64,000 nt of DNA from Dendrolimus kikuchii (GCA_019925095.2 CM034406.1:5620388-5684387); one strand, 5' to 3'; counted from the stretch's first letter, positions 12,641-25,128 are shown. Numbers and translations: made by a program. The notes: a model not told the origin generated them from the sequence alone.

Positions 12641-13924
12641 TAGATCAGGTGCTAGCTTCAACCAATGAAAAAAGAATTAATAAGCAATTTTGACACTCAC
12701 AGTTTCACGAGGCCACTCATATCTGGTCAGATCAGTGAACGCATTTAACAAACTGAGCAAGTTGGACCATGTGGACATTGACCTATTTGCAGATAATAAC
12801 AACACACAATATTTCCAAAACCTTTTCGATAGTTATAGACATACATATTCTTTAACTGTGGAGACTTATCAATAGCTCATATTTGCACACTTTTGTATCT
12901 AGTTTTTATTACTATTAGCCGCCCCCTGTTAGCCCCCAAATGAAATAGAATAAAAAAAGTTATGGCTTTAACGTACGTAGGTAAAACAGAATAAAATAAT
13001 TATAAACCTAAAAGATTGGCCAGTATTTTGTACATGTTATCTGCAAACCCAGAGACGTATGTATAATAATAATATATATTACTTACAAAAAAAAAAATTC
13101 AAGAATATGCGTACATGTACAAGCTATTTACTCGTACATATACAAGGAATAAATTATGTACAACAATTATACAGACGAACTACGAAACTACATAACAATT
13201 GATAAGCAATTACATACTTACATAGAAAGGGCGCAATTTCTGTCACTGAGTTGCTTAGTAAAACTGGAAGCTAATACACTAAATAGCACTAGAGCTAGCT
13301 CCGAAAGTTTAAAAGTAGCAGCCCTAGAACCATGTTGGTAAAGGCCGACGCATATTGGTTTTACGAAGCATTGTAGCGCTAATTAGAAGATATGGGTCTT
13401 GGAAGAATGCGTAACGAAATTAAACGTACGTGTTCGACCTACAAATATCTATTTAATTCATTTTTCCAGAGCTTAGGTTGACGAAATGGGTATAGTGTTT
13501 ATTTTCAATTACTTTAATTCCCGACAATTTAATATATCTGAAGATATAAAATTCTCCTGTCGCGGTATTTGTTACCAAACTCCTCCGAAACGGCTGAACC
13601 GATTTATATAACCGATTAATCTGCCAACACCTATTTTTCATACCCCTAGATGATAAGGGTGAGCCACCCCTAATTTTTTTAAATTATTTTGTCAAAATTT
13701 ATTTATTTTAATTTTTTTATGATTCGTCATTAAAAATACATACAACCCTAATTTTCACCTTTCTACCACAAACCGCTATTTTTCAATAGCGATATTAGTA
13801 CTTTAATAATTTTCTAGTCTCGGCAGTCAATAATTGATCAGTTACCATTCGATCAGTTATTCCCGTCAGGCGTCTACCGGTGTCACTTCTCACCCCGTAA
13901 ACAGCACGAAGCAGGGATGAGAAC

Positions 13925-14005
13925 GAAACCGGTGCTGCAATCGGGTTCTAGATTTTTATTTTTTAAGGGCAGTACAGCATCTGCCGGGTACAGTTAGTAA
14001 TATAC
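13925..14005 (-). repeat. Fragment of the ACGTTGTTCTGCC repeat
   Basis: GCTGCAATCGGGTTCTAGAT, TAAGGGCAGTACAGCATCTG and CCGGGTACAGTTAGT, reverse of the 7803 copy. Confidence 0.45.
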
Positions 14006-14879
14006 TAAAATTGGTACATATACATAGGTAAATAAATATGTAGTGAAAATGAATTCTTCTGGTATGCATATGGTATGAAATGTTGCTATTATACTAATAG
14101 TAACATATATTAACAAAAATCTAATAATTTTGAGAACATTTACATTTTGTCAAAAATATTATTGTTTCCTTTTATTCGTATAATATCTGAATAGATATTA
14201 GAAGAATTCTTCGATTTCCATCTGCACACTTGACATTGAAGTTGATTAAGGTTATTTCATCTACGCGGCGCTATCATTTTTAGAGACTAAGAATTTCTTT
14301 AGAATCTTCATTATTATAACATAGGTCATAAAAGTGTTAATTTACTAAGCTTGTGCAATTTTCCTATTTCTGTCACAACAATAGAATGGACAGAGTTTAG
14401 AAACCAGCTATAATCCAAAATTATAGCGGTAGTCTTATAGTGTATTGTAATATTTATTTAATACACTTTGGAGACAACACAAAGGAAGCTTCGTGCGTTC
14501 GCAACGAGCCGTGCTCGCTTTCAACTTAATTTACTTATACCAACATTGTTACAGCTATTTCAGTAAGAGTTTTGTATGCAATTAGTATAGCTAAATATTT
14601 GGTCTTAAGTTACATAACTTTATCTTTGGGGTTCATCACCTCTATCGCGACCTATCAACACGTCTGAAGACTCGCGTGACTAAAAGGCTGGACTGCACCT
14701 GGGGCAACGCATCAGCGTTGCCATGCACGTAGGATTGCAGTCAGCATTTTGGGAACACTACCTACCGACAGCGATTTCAATTGTTCAAAATATGTATATT
14801 TTTTTACTCTTTGTTTCATGATGTTCTAATTATAAATAATATGAAAATATTAAATGTTCATTAGTTTTTTTTTCTTCTG

Positions 14880-15058
14880 TGAAGGTGACGTGACTGCCTG
14901 GCACTAACGGAAGACCAGCGTTGGTTGTTATCAACAAGCATTTGCTGAGTTAGGGCCTGTTTAGAGCTAGTTAACTTTTGGCTTTTATTAAACCGGTTAT
15001 GCATAATTGTATAATTTTAAATAACCCTAAATAAACATTATTTTCTTTCTTTCTTCTT
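14880..15058 (+). mobile_element. LINE 3' end with TTTC tail
   Basis: Contains GGAAGACCAGCGTTGG, GAGTTAGGGCC, an AATAAA at 15029 and a TTTC/TTC-repeat tail. It resembles 3' ends common in moth LINE transcripts; no ORF remains. Confidence 0.45.
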
Positions 15059-15869
15059 CGATTTGAAGTCATTTTTTTACTTATAGAATTAGGTAATGTT
15101 GTAGTTTTATTTACATGTAGTTTAATTTATTGTATTTATAATTTACTCATAAATTTCAATTAATAAGATATAAAGTATATCTGTAATTATTACATATTTT
15201 AGAACAGATTTGGATTTTCCAAAAAAATATTGTACCTAATCCGTGCGTTCCCTTAAATATGGAAGTAAACGAGAAAATAGGTTTTTTAATTTATAAATTC
15301 ATATTATATACTTATCCAATCAAAACAATGTCAATGAATTTTTATTATTGTAATGTATCTCTCTAGAGACCAGAGGCCATAAAAATGGCCCGAATTTTTT
15401 GAGGACTTGCGTGGGGGGGCCATAGGAAGGTCCACACGTAGAGGCCCCGTGAAAAATTTTATGTAAATGTGGCGTGCCACTGACTGACGATTATCTCTGT
15501 CTACACCATATAAAAATGCACCCAAGTATAAGCCCCGGCCAGTATAGAATTACTGTAGGATATGAGAACAAAAGATACAGGGCTATTGGGGTGACCTGCT
15601 AGAAGAACTGGGGATCTGGGAATATGGGGACACAATGGTGTCTGTTCGTCGCAATGTTCGGGAAAAATGGACAGACGATGAATCGCCATAGGCCCCTCCC
15701 TGAATGGGCCCCTAAAAATGCCGTACAAGGTTGTTGAGATTTGTAGAATAACAGACTTGTCTATTATTAGAATAACTACCAAATGTATAAATTAAATTAC
15801 AGTATGAAAAAGAAACTTAAAATTAAGTCTAGCTAAAAGCTAAATAAAAAGTAGAGTAATTATAGATAA

Positions 15870-16030
15870 AATATTGGCCCCAAACCACTGTCACTTTCCG
15901 GGAACGTTCCCAAAAGGATGGCGGCGTTACCGCGTTGAATAGCAATACTTAGCCTTTGAGCAAAATAGACGCCAGCCTTATGGTCGCGTGAGAGGTCTAC
16001 TAAACGTTCGGCGACATCTCGATAAAGTTT
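15870..16030. repeat. GC-rich repeat fragment shared with 55905-56030
   Basis: GCCAGCCTTATGGTCGCGTG AGAGGTCTACTAAACG matches ACCAGCCTTTTGGTCACGCG AGATCTCAATTAGACG. It may be LINE ORF1 debris; no open frame in either copy. Confidence 0.35.
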
Positions 16031-16390
16031 TAGAGCGTTAGATTTGTCTTAAGTAAATACTATCAATTGATGATTCGTGTTAATGAGGTTGTAAAAATAT
16101 ATCAATATCTGGAAATTCTCGGTTGCTAATATACAGATGTTTTTATATAAACCAAACTACACGGCGACAAAGTTAAAATTAGTTCATTTCACGACTCATT
16201 GTATCGGAAAATTATTCTGTTGACTGTTCGAATCGCGTCGGTTGGCTTCTGTTAATGCCGTGCTATGTTCAAAAGAATTTAATTAGTTTATACTTTAGAC
16301 GTATAACTTATGAATTGAGCACTTGTGAGAGGGAATCCGTACAATGACATATTTATATTAAGGCTTATAATGGCTACGGTTTATACTAAT

Positions 16391-16715
16391 ATTTTTTTTT
16401 ATTGCAAAAGTTCAACAGACAGACAGACGGCTCACCTGATGAAAAGCGGTTACTATCGCCTATTCAATGTGACACTATCTTCTTCTTCTTCTTCAGCCAC
16501 TCTCAGTCCACTGCTGGACGTAGGCCTCCCCAAGTACGCGCCACATATCCCGGTCTCCGACCGGGACATGTGGCGGTGGCGGTATAGCATGACACTATAG
16601 GTGCTACTAATGTGCTGCCGCTCCCTAAGAGGGGGCTGGAACTTAGCCACTAATGCCAGAACACAACTCAAGGTTGTTATCGCGGCATAATCTTGACCAG
16701 GGGTGATAAATGAGA
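16391..16715 (-). mobile_element. SINE-A copy split by another insert
   Basis: T run and ATTGCAAAAGTTCAACAGAC at the left; the core resumes at 16599 (GTGCTACTAATGTGCTGCCG). The 111-bp insert between is listed separately. Confidence 0.65.
16479..16589 (-). mobile_element. Short SINE/LINE 3' fragment nested in SINE-A
   Basis: The 9-bp target duplication TGACACTAT (16470-16478 and 16590-16598) flanks it. On the minus strand it ends GCCTACGTCCAGCAGTGGAC ... GGCTGAAGAAGAAG, with a GAA-repeat tail. Confidence 0.65.
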
Positions 16716-17454
16716 ACTGAAGTTTATTTTTGACGTTAACACGCCTTATTAGCAGTATATGTTCAAGAAATTTGACATACATCTTATCGGGGATATAAAA
16801 TAGCACATGTGTACCTTTTACATTGAAAAAAAGTACTGTTCTTGAAGAATAGACGAATATAGCCAAGAATATGGCGCTCCGGTTGCGTTTTATTGACGCT
16901 AGGGTTGCAATTTACTAACAAATACATCGTCCTGGCAACGATAATGACAGCGACAATTTTAATATGGTGCTCCATGGTTAGTTCCACCTTCGCTAGATGG
17001 CATTAAGGGTATTTATCATTACGTACTTTAAATTAAGAATGAAATTCAACATTTCTAAGAACTATAATATGCACACTTCATGACACACATATCCTTTATT
17101 AACGCGAGCGAAGCCGCGGGCAAACGCTAATATATAACATGTTTTTAAATCACGTGAATAACAATTTATTCTTACACAGTTTACTTTTAGGGTTTCCGTG
17201 CATGGTCTCCAGATTTAGTCATTTTTTCACCGAAAATTTTTGTTTACGATCAAAAACAATTTATGGTAGGTATAAAATTTTGTCTCTGTCATGGAAATTG
17301 TAGCTGATATTAGCGACGTTCTAGATGTTACGTTACTTCTGAGATAATAAATTTATAAGACCTCTAATCAGTATAATAATTCCACCTATCTCTTTTATGC
17401 GTAAATAATTTTAAAATTTATTGTAACATTGCGTCATCTACCCGCTGTATAAAG

Positions 17455-18410
17455 TGGGGTTTACACGGGTACCTAAAGCTGCACGATTTTTGCCATGCGG
17501 TAAAAATTCGCCGTCTAAATGGCAATTCAGCTAGATCGCAAGTGACTAAAGCCGCAAACCCCAGAGTTGGGTCACATCCGACTTTGGCCGCGCGGCGATC
17601 GGCTGCATGCGGCTGGTGACTAAAATCGACCGTGTAAACGATCAGTTGCCCGCCCACCGCATAAAGGAGTATTTCGATTTCGCTTGCGATTTTAGTACAT
17701 ACATACATACATACATAACTTCACGCCAGTTCCCTTGCGGGGTAGGCACGAACAACAGAGTGCCATTTAGGCTTATTCTTACACACCTCACTTGCTTCTT
17801 TGACATTCATAACTCTTGTCATGCAAGCTCGTCTGTTCTTAAGGCTCCTGACATCACCTTCTGCTAGTACACGATCAATTTGATCATGGAAGGTGTGTCG
17901 TGGCCTTCCACGACTTCTGCATCCATCCACTTTTGCATTGTATATCTGTTTAGTTATTATTTCATCATGCATTCTTTCCACATGCCCGAACCACCGGAGC
18001 ATTCCTTTCCTTACCTTCACCCCGACACTCTCTTTCAGACCAACTCTCTTTCTTACTTCGGTATTACGAACGCGGTCCGCGAGCGTCACTCCGCAGATTT
18101 TGCGCAGTGCTCTCATCTCGACCGCGTTTACTCTACTTTCATGCTCTTTCTTCCATACCCAACTCTCGCATCCATACGTGAGCGTAGGTACCAGCACCGC
18201 GTTGTGTATGGCGAGCTGGGCCTTCTGGCTGAGGTTCTTAGCGCCTAGAAGTTTACCTAACGCTCCATTCACACTATTCCCCAAATTCACTCTTCTTTCT
18301 ATATCAGCGGTGTACCTTCCATCCCTGCTAAAAGCACATCCAAGATATACAAACTCATTATCCTTGCATTCGTTCTTGCATGCGATTTTAGTCACCTGTG
18401 TAAATGGGCT
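17455..18410. mobile_element. MITE-like element split by the LINE
   Basis: Without the LINE (17697-18380) and one target copy, about 260 bp remain. The ends are roughly inverted: GGGGTTTACACGGGTA at the left and the complement of CACCTGTGTAAATGGGCT at the right. The boundaries are an inference from these ends. Confidence 0.4.
17697..18380 (-). mobile_element. 5'-truncated non-LTR retrotransposon, 3' end of RT ORF
   Basis: The minus frame is open for over 220 codons: EFVYLGCAFSRDGRYTADIE, NAVLVPTLTYGCESWVWKKE, VRKGMLRWFGHVERM and CRSRGRPRHTF, typical of the C-terminus of insect RTE/CR1-like reverse transcriptases. The stop sits beside a (TATG)n tail (17697-17716 on the plus strand). A perfect 12-bp target duplication TGCGATTTTAGT flanks it (17685-17696 and 18381-18392). 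The ORF runs on to 18446 only through host DNA. Confidence 0.85.
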
Positions 18411-19685
18411 AGCGATGCAGCTTGGTGAGGCAATTATAATCCGCAAGAGTTAACTTGAGACCTGAACGGAATGCGTGCTCGCCTCCCGACCCCCGCCTTT
18501 TCACCGCTCTCGCCATCAACGCGTACGATCGAGTCAGTACCTCGCGCTTACGTCAACCGAGCGAAGTCTCAAGATAACTCTTGGGGGTTCTATGAAGCGA
18601 CTAGGCCGCACGGTGAAAATCGACCACTGTAAAAACGTTTCAGCAAACACATCGCAAGGCAAAGTACGTAACTTTGTGCCTGTATATAAATAATATTTTG
18701 TCCAAAAGTAAATTTTCAGGTACAAAGTTTAACAAGGAAAATCACAAATGTTCATGAAACGTTATTTCAGTGTCTCAAAGTACGTTTTCTTTACCCGTAT
18801 TGCGAAATAAACATCGTTTCTGAACCACTCGAGCGTAACGTGAGGTCTGTGCTTAGACGGCTTAAAAGAGAAGTGCTAAAGGAACGTTCACACCAAATGA
18901 GCTCAAAGAATTTGTATCAAAAACATTATTATTAGACTTAAAGTTTACGATGCTTTAATCAAGTTGAAAATTCTGATTCGGTTACGATTTTCACTGATCG
19001 ATAAACCTTTAGTAGAACAATTGTAGTTGTGTACGCTTTTAGTAACATTACTTATCCCGTTTTCACATGAATTTGCGGGATTCATGTATTTGCATAGTAT
19101 GATCCATTAACCTGGTGCAAATAACCTTTGATTTTAAATTTAGTAAAATAAAACTGTAATCTTCGTTACCTGTCCAACGTGGACGAAGTCGCGGGCAAAT
19201 ACTGTTATACTATAAAGCAGGTAAGCTTGAAGAAGGGTGAGGTGAAAAATGCCCCTGTTTTTCTTATTAAAGTGAAACTTCTCTAGAATCGTTGTTATTT
19301 GAAACTCGATGAAACGAAAAAAACGACACTAAAAATAATTAAACTACTAATAAATCTTTAGGACTAAGTCTGCGAGAGAATGAGATATGAGTTTTACATT
19401 GTGCAGCACAGATTGAGAGTCAATAAGACCAATGATCAAACATAGGTCCAATTTGGACCGAAATAAAACTGATAATAATCTTTTTAGATTAAAACCGTGA
19501 AAATTTTCAAGTGATACTTAAGAAGTTTATTTTAAATTATAATATTTAAAAAAAAGTCAGGCTAAAGTGATTATATAAGTATTCATATTAATAAAAATTA
19601 TTAATAATTATAAAGTTATCTGTGAGTATATTCTCTGAAGTTTCACTTCTACTACGTGTGAACTGCACACCACACACACACAATC
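18411..19685. other. No gene seen
   Basis: AT-rich; a short fragment GGACGAAGTCGCGGGCAAAT near 19182 belongs to the CGACTTCG repeat. CA-rich microsatellite at 19667-19682. Confidence 0.5.
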
Positions 19686-19970
19686 TTTTATTGTAAATGT
19701 GGCAAACAGGTAGACGGCCTACGTATCGACAGTGGTTGCTATCGCCTATAGACATATGCAACACCAGGGACTAAGGTCAACGCGTCGTCTTCCTTTGATG
19801 TAGGATAGAGTAGATGAGATAGAAGGTACGAGGAGAAAATTAGATGATGATGATGAATTCATCCCACTAATGCATACTCCTATCCCATCTCCTCTACCAC
19901 AGTTCTTCTGTCTCATCTCTATGTTATCTCCTTTATTCTACCCTCCCAACTCTACCCTTCTTCTTCTTTG
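19686..19970 (-). mobile_element. SINE-B copy
   Basis: TTTATTGTAAATGTGGCAAA, CAGGTAGACGGCC, TCGCCTATAGACATATGCAA, GTCAACGCGTCG; pyrimidine-rich blocks continue to about 19970. Confidence 0.45.
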
Positions 19971-20048
19971 CATCGCTCTTACATTCGAGCGATAAAGAAA
20001 CGAGCCGAGCAGTAATCACAACTACCCTCATTAATTACTATAATATAC

Positions 20049-20352
20049 ATGGCACTGCTGCCGACCCGCCGACAGAGCCCACCGACACAACCTAGCGGCT
20101 TACATGAAACGAATCATGTCGGCAACATGCGCCCGCACGTGTTGCCCACCGACATGTTGGCGGCATGTCGGAGGTTTGCGATCCTAGCGCTCAGTCCCGG
20201 CGACACTCAAACTGTAGGGACGCGCTGTATTTTTTGTTCCCCATCTCGAGCCGCCGACATGTCGCCGACAAAGTTTTCCGACTTGCAATGAGTGAAGCCG
20301 CCAACTAGCCCGTCGACAAAAAAATGTCGACATAGGTCGGGGAGTCGGCGGC
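20049..20352. mobile_element. GC-rich foldback element built of CCGAC/GTCGG units
   Basis: The left half carries repeated CCGAC (GCCGACCCGCCGACAGAGCC) and the right half GTCGG (AGGTCGGGGAGTCGGCGGC), with CGACATGTTGGCGGCATGTC between. It stands out from its AT-rich surroundings. A short plus-strand ORF through it has no recognisable product. Confidence 0.45.
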
Positions 20353-20904
20353 TTTGGTGTGTATTGCGCTTTATTAACACTAATTTTATTATTATAAGAC
20401 TGAACAAAATTTTATATGACAGCTCCCTTAACATAAAACTCGTAACACATTGTATCTTACATAAGTCCTCGTATTTCAACGGAAAAATGTGTCTCAAATG
20501 ACCTTTGCTTTCGAAACACAGCCTTGTAGACGTATTTAAGATAAAATAAAAGCTTTTAAGGAAGTGCGATGTATTGTTTAACTTGAAAATATTGCCATTG
20601 ATAACCTTTTAGATAGGGAACTTTTATTTGAGTTAAAGTACTATATTTACCATAGAAACTGTAATTGTATTGCTCCAATGTTGTTCTCCAATTCTGAATC
20701 TAAACCATCCAGAAACCCACTCAAACACACAACAAAAATGTCATCAAAATCGCTAAAGTCGTTCTCAAATTAAGCGCGTACATACATTTCTACGATTCAT
20801 TTTTATTTATATAGAATATTTTAGTACGAATGTCTAGTTTTGTTCTGGCTCTGCAAATAGATATAATTAAATAAAACATTTATTTTATTACGAAGCTGGT
20901 AAAA

Positions 20905-21300
20905 TAGGTGACCCCCACCTGATGGAAAGGGGTTACTATCATTTTACTATATAAGGGGTTTGCCAGGTGGTAAGGCATTTGCCCGACTGGATGGCTACCA
21001 CCCCTGGTCTAAAAGTATGTCGCCATACCAGCCTTGAGTTGTGTTCCGGCATTAGTGACCAAGTTCCAGTCTCCCTTAAGAGAGCAGCAGCGCATTTGTA
21101 GCAACTTTGTTGTTGCAAATGTCCATAGGAGATGGTAACCGCTTTCCACCAAGCGGATCGTCTGCTTGTCTGCTGAACTCCTGCAATAAAATTAAAAAAA
21201 AAACTATCGCCTATGGACGTATGTAAAACCATAGGCGAAGCCAACGGGTTTCCAGCCTTTAGGATGGTATAGGAGGGGTAGAATAAAGGGATGGACATGA
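20905..21300 (-). mobile_element. SINE-B copy split by SINE-A
   Basis: Left piece CCCACCTGATGGAAAGGGG; right piece CGCCTATGGACGTATGTAAA then a purine-rich stretch (GGAGGGGTAGAATAAAGGGA). Same layout as other SINE-B copies. Confidence 0.45.
20941..21202 (+). mobile_element. SINE-A copy nested in SINE-B
   Basis: 5'-truncated SINE-A with tail AATAAAATT(A)10. ACTATC occurs at both edges (20935-20940 and 21203-21208), a short target duplication inside a SINE-B copy that continues on both sides. Confidence 0.6.
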
Positions 21301-23594
21301 TTGGATAGCGGGATCCGGCCATTGACTTATATGTACTACGTACTAAAGAAGTCATTCAAACAAAAACATTCAAACTTGATGAAAGCGGGGTACCTGCGCG
21401 GGGCGAGCGTGCCGTGGACTGACTCTTGGTTTTTCTGCAGCGCTGAAACACTAGTTATGCCATGTAACCAAACTATTAAAATATCAAGCGATAGATCGCT
21501 TAAAATGTATAGTTTTCTCGCGACTAAGTCGTCGTCGACCTGAACATGGCCGCTGTGATGGCGTCTTGAGACGAGTTGATAAAATTCAATTAAAGTAAGA
21601 TGTTTTATCAAATTCATAGTTTCAATATTTCATACTTAATATTGATATTAAACGGATTGCCCAAATTGAATAAATTTAGTTGAAAGGTAACAGAAAGAAC
21701 AAGAAGGTATTCAATGGAATTTAATGAATCTATGGCACGCTCAATTTGTTCCACAAACCATCCTTAACATTAAATTCGTATTTGAATTTAGAACAATCGA
21801 ACAACTTTTCGCAACCGTCACTCGATTTGAAATTCGGATCGCGTCGTGATTGTTTGTTTTAATTTTCCAATCAGGTTACAAGAGTTTCTAGGGCTTCGCG
21901 GCAAATTGCCTATGTGAAACGTTTACGTATTTTTCAGAGAACATCTGTCAAAGTTTTATGTTCCATTTATATTATATACTTATTTAATTTTCTTGCGAGG
22001 TAGAAATGCTTTATGTACTTCTCACTGCTCAGGGACAGACAGTAAGGTATTGTGGATCTCACGATGGCTGCCGGATACACAAACGCCTCGGTGTACCTTC
22101 GGTCACCTTAAGCTAGGGTGATGGGTCAAACTAGTGCCCGGGGCACCTCATAAAAGCGCGGATTAAGGGCACTGGTTAGGTTTAGTTATCGGTTCCTCAA
22201 GACGTCAAGAGTCCCACACGCCATTTGGTGATATCCCTCCCCCCAGACCCGGAAATAGTACGTAAATGCATTCCCCCAGCGTTATAAAAGGAAAGGGTTA
22301 TTGGACAAAAGTGATCCGAGCCTAGCAGGTCTGGATAGATCCCTTCAGACAAAGCAGACCCCGCTCATTTTGCCTTCGAGAATCGGCTCTCAGCGAGAAT
22401 TTTCTTCTTACTATACGGTGAGGAGGTCACATGCGGAAATTCCCTTTGAGCACCCTAGTTGTGAGTAATGGCTGAGGGTCAGGGTTGTCGCTTGCGCGTC
22501 TACAGCGGCTGAAGGTTAATAAATGCTTCGACGCCGCCTTGCTTATGTGGGAAGAAAGCTGGGAGATTCGCACGCTTTCCCGCCACGCAGTTTCCTTAGC
22601 TGACATCAATGTCTGACTGGCTCGTAGAATAAGAGGAATACAACGAGGCCCTATCTCAGTTCCATGTTTCTGACACAATGTCCACTAAGTTTATCTGTCC
22701 TCTAAAGACATTAACGTAATTTCCACTCAGTCAACAATATTAAGACACGCACTGGTTTGTTACAAAAGCTGTAGGCTGCGTCCAGCGTCACGCTGTACGC
22801 GACCAATGAATGCTGTTATGGGAAATAGCCCAGCAGTGGACTGTTATATATAGGCCGGGTCGTTTAATTTCTGTTTGGGTGTTCAGAGCAAGTCACACCG
22901 GATAAGACTGCACCAATTTACTCTATGAGAATACAAAGAGATGCTCCGCCGGCTGGCTTTGAAGACACTAGGATTTCTTGTGTGCGATTATGTGACTGTA
23001 GCGGGGTGCATCTTACTACGATCAAGACCACCATCATACCGTACCTGGCCTCCGATGGTTTTATCAATATATCCATGCCCTATGCAAAATACCCGAACTA
23101 ATGAAAATGCACATACATAGTGGTTTCTCTGAGACACCTAACGCAGTACGTATACAATACGCTATGAGCGTCCATAAATCATACGCCGTCATTCTCGAGT
23201 ATTTCAGCGTATTTAGACGTTGTGAGATTGACGTCAATCTGTCAAACAAATCTGTCCAATCATATAGAGTGCTCGAGAAAAATTGACGCGAGTTTAGACA
23301 TTTCGATGTCGAATGTGCTGTCGAATTATATTATGCTAGACGCCACTTCCAGTAAAATAGACTTACACCATAAACTATACAATATTATGAGATAGAATAT
23401 CAATTATTGAAATCTTAGCACAACAAGTGGGAACGGAAATGCTATTAGAATAATACATAAATTTCCTTTACAATGGAATAATATTCTCAAGAGAAGCAAT
23501 ATCTTAATTGATTTCGCTTCAGGGTTGAACTAACAACTATCTTATACCTAAGTGAGAAATTATTAATATGAAGGCATTATTTCAAATTATACTG
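21301..23594. other. No gene seen; GC-richer unidentified stretch 22000-23100
   Basis: The GC content of 22000-23100 differs from its neighbours and suggests a transposon, but I could not match its ORFs (e.g. an 83-codon minus ORF) to a family. CCCAGCAGTGGACTGTTATA near 22830 resembles a SINE 3' end. Confidence 0.4.
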
Positions 23595-23766
23595 TTTTTT
23601 TAATTATTTGGACTAAACTGACAGCTGCGATTGACCTTTTTTGATTCATAAGTGAGTTATGTGACTTTAATCAACAACTCACCAGTTGCTTCTCGTGACT
23701 TGCTTCACGCTTGCAGCATAAAAAGTCGATCGCAGCTTTCGTTTCAGTCCAGGTAATTAAAAATCA
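23595..23766. mobile_element. Palindromic MITE, family M1, shorter copy
   Basis: TTTTTAATTATTTGGACTAA with CAGCTGCGAT at the left, and CGATCGCAGCT plus CAGTCCAGGTAATTAAAAAT at the right. It lies 11 bp from the mariner-like MITE. Confidence 0.65.
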
Positions 23767-23777
23767 AAGTATATGTA

Positions 23778-24015
23778 TTCCCCGTTTACGATAACTTGAC
23801 GCGCAGAGTTATCAAATTCTAAAAATTAACATCACTTAATATCATTTTATAAGAGAGATTATTAATAGAGGTTATTACAATACGTAAATTATTATTATTT
23901 TTTGTTGGAATTTACTGGTAATAGTCGCGATTTTGGGTATTTTTGACTCTAGCGTTAGGTGTTTATATTTTTTATTGTTGGTAACCCCGCGCGTCAAGTT
24001 ATCGTGAACGGAGAA
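23778..24015. mobile_element. Mariner-like MITE with TA target
   Basis: Near-perfect 27-bp inverted ends: TTCCCCGTTTACGATAACTT continuing GACGCGC, against the complement of GCGCGTCAAGTTATCGTGAA continuing CGGAGAA. A TA dinucleotide flanks both sides. No coding capacity. Confidence 0.7.
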
Positions 24016-24689
24016 TAACTACTTAATTTTATTGGTAAGTAGCAAATGACAGCAATAAGTGAGTTGTACCTACTTGGCACCGACTTCAAGATGTTGTAGT
24101 AAATATTTTTTTTGCTTTTTAGTTACTGTTGAAGTCGGTATCATTTTTGCATTTTTTTTAAGTTACGTATATGGTAGCTAATGATATATGTAAATATAAA
24201 GCTATGCTATCCAACCGAAAACGAATGATCACAATCGGTTCAGTCGCAAAAAATTATAGCTAAAAATCGCAAACATTTCACATTTTCTGCTCTATTTATA
24301 GATTTTTTTGCTATATCTTCGGAGCCCAAAGTCGAATAACATTTATATGGGATCATTATGTGTCTTTATTGATTGTGGTATGACAGAAGATGTATGTGCG
24401 AATAGAGGAGTTTGAAAGGAAAAGACATATTGTGCGACCTCAAATAATTGGGATACGGTGAAAGAAAAGAGAGATCGAATTTATCGCAAAAAGAATAATC
24501 AAAATCGTTTCTAATATCAAAAGTTTTGACGTTTTTGGACCGTTATTTTTTTAACTATTGTAAAATATTGTGATGGTTTTGTTACCCACAACGTTGCGTC
24601 GATGTCTATCAAAAACATTCAGATCTACACATATTATTACAATGCCACATACTCGTAAGCTAAGTACTTTACGTCTCTCTGCGTATTCT
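24016..24689. other. No gene seen; short inverted pair
   Basis: ACCGACTTCAA (near 24080) pairs with TTGAAGTCGGT (near 24130), a common small moth element. Otherwise AT-rich. Confidence 0.45.
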
Positions 24690-24945
24690 ACAGTTGCACA
24701 AAGGGGAGTGTTCCGGAGAATTGTTTGATCTGATGTCAACTCCTCGTTTTTACCACCGCGCCGCTCGCCATCGACGGGATGTTCAACCCCAATTCCTAGA
24801 ACTCCCACGCCCAAGTATGCAATGTTTCTCTATAACATTTATGGCCGATTCCTACGTCTTACTATTCAGTTGCTTGCCCTGCCGTCGGTTGAATTTTGAG
24901 ATGAGCTTATGTCAATTTTAACCGGTCGTTAAGATATAGGACCGG
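24690..24945 (+). mobile_element. LINE C-terminal fragment
   Basis: Encodes ELFDLMSTPRFYHRAARHRR and FLELPRPSMQ, like the end of insect LINE ORFs. The 3' part (from about 24850) recurs at 35767-35905 with matching TTACTRTTCA, CTTGCCCT and GGTTGAATTTT blocks. Confidence 0.45.
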
Positions 24946-25004
24946 CCCTTATTCGGCATACAACAATGATCTGAAAAGAACTTCTCGCTGCAGTTTGCCC
25001 TCTG

Positions 25005-25128
25005 CGCTATGACATGGGGTTCTTTAAGAAGGGCAACGCGTTAGCGACACCCTTGGTGTTACAAACATCTATAGTCGGCAATACTTTCCACTAGGTGGGC
25101 CATTTGCCTGCTTCAGGCGATAAAAAAA
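25005..25128 (+). mobile_element. SINE-B copy
   Basis: GCGCTATGACATGGGGTTCT, GGCAACGCGTTAGCGACACC, CACTAGGTGGGCCATTTGCC, GCTTCAGGCGATAAAAAAAA. Confidence 0.55.

Larger units (their letters stand above)
11291..16390. other. No gene seen apart from listed repeats
   Basis: Between the listed elements this stretch has only short ORFs with no coding signature. A GC-richer patch at 15360-15740 (GGGGGGGCCATAGGAAGGTC, GCCCCTCCCTGAATGGGCCC) may be another degraded transposon. Confidence 0.45.

Noticed and set aside
17893..18453. 186-codon plus-strand ORF
   Set aside because: Shadow of the minus-strand reverse-transcriptase frame, which has the family motifs.
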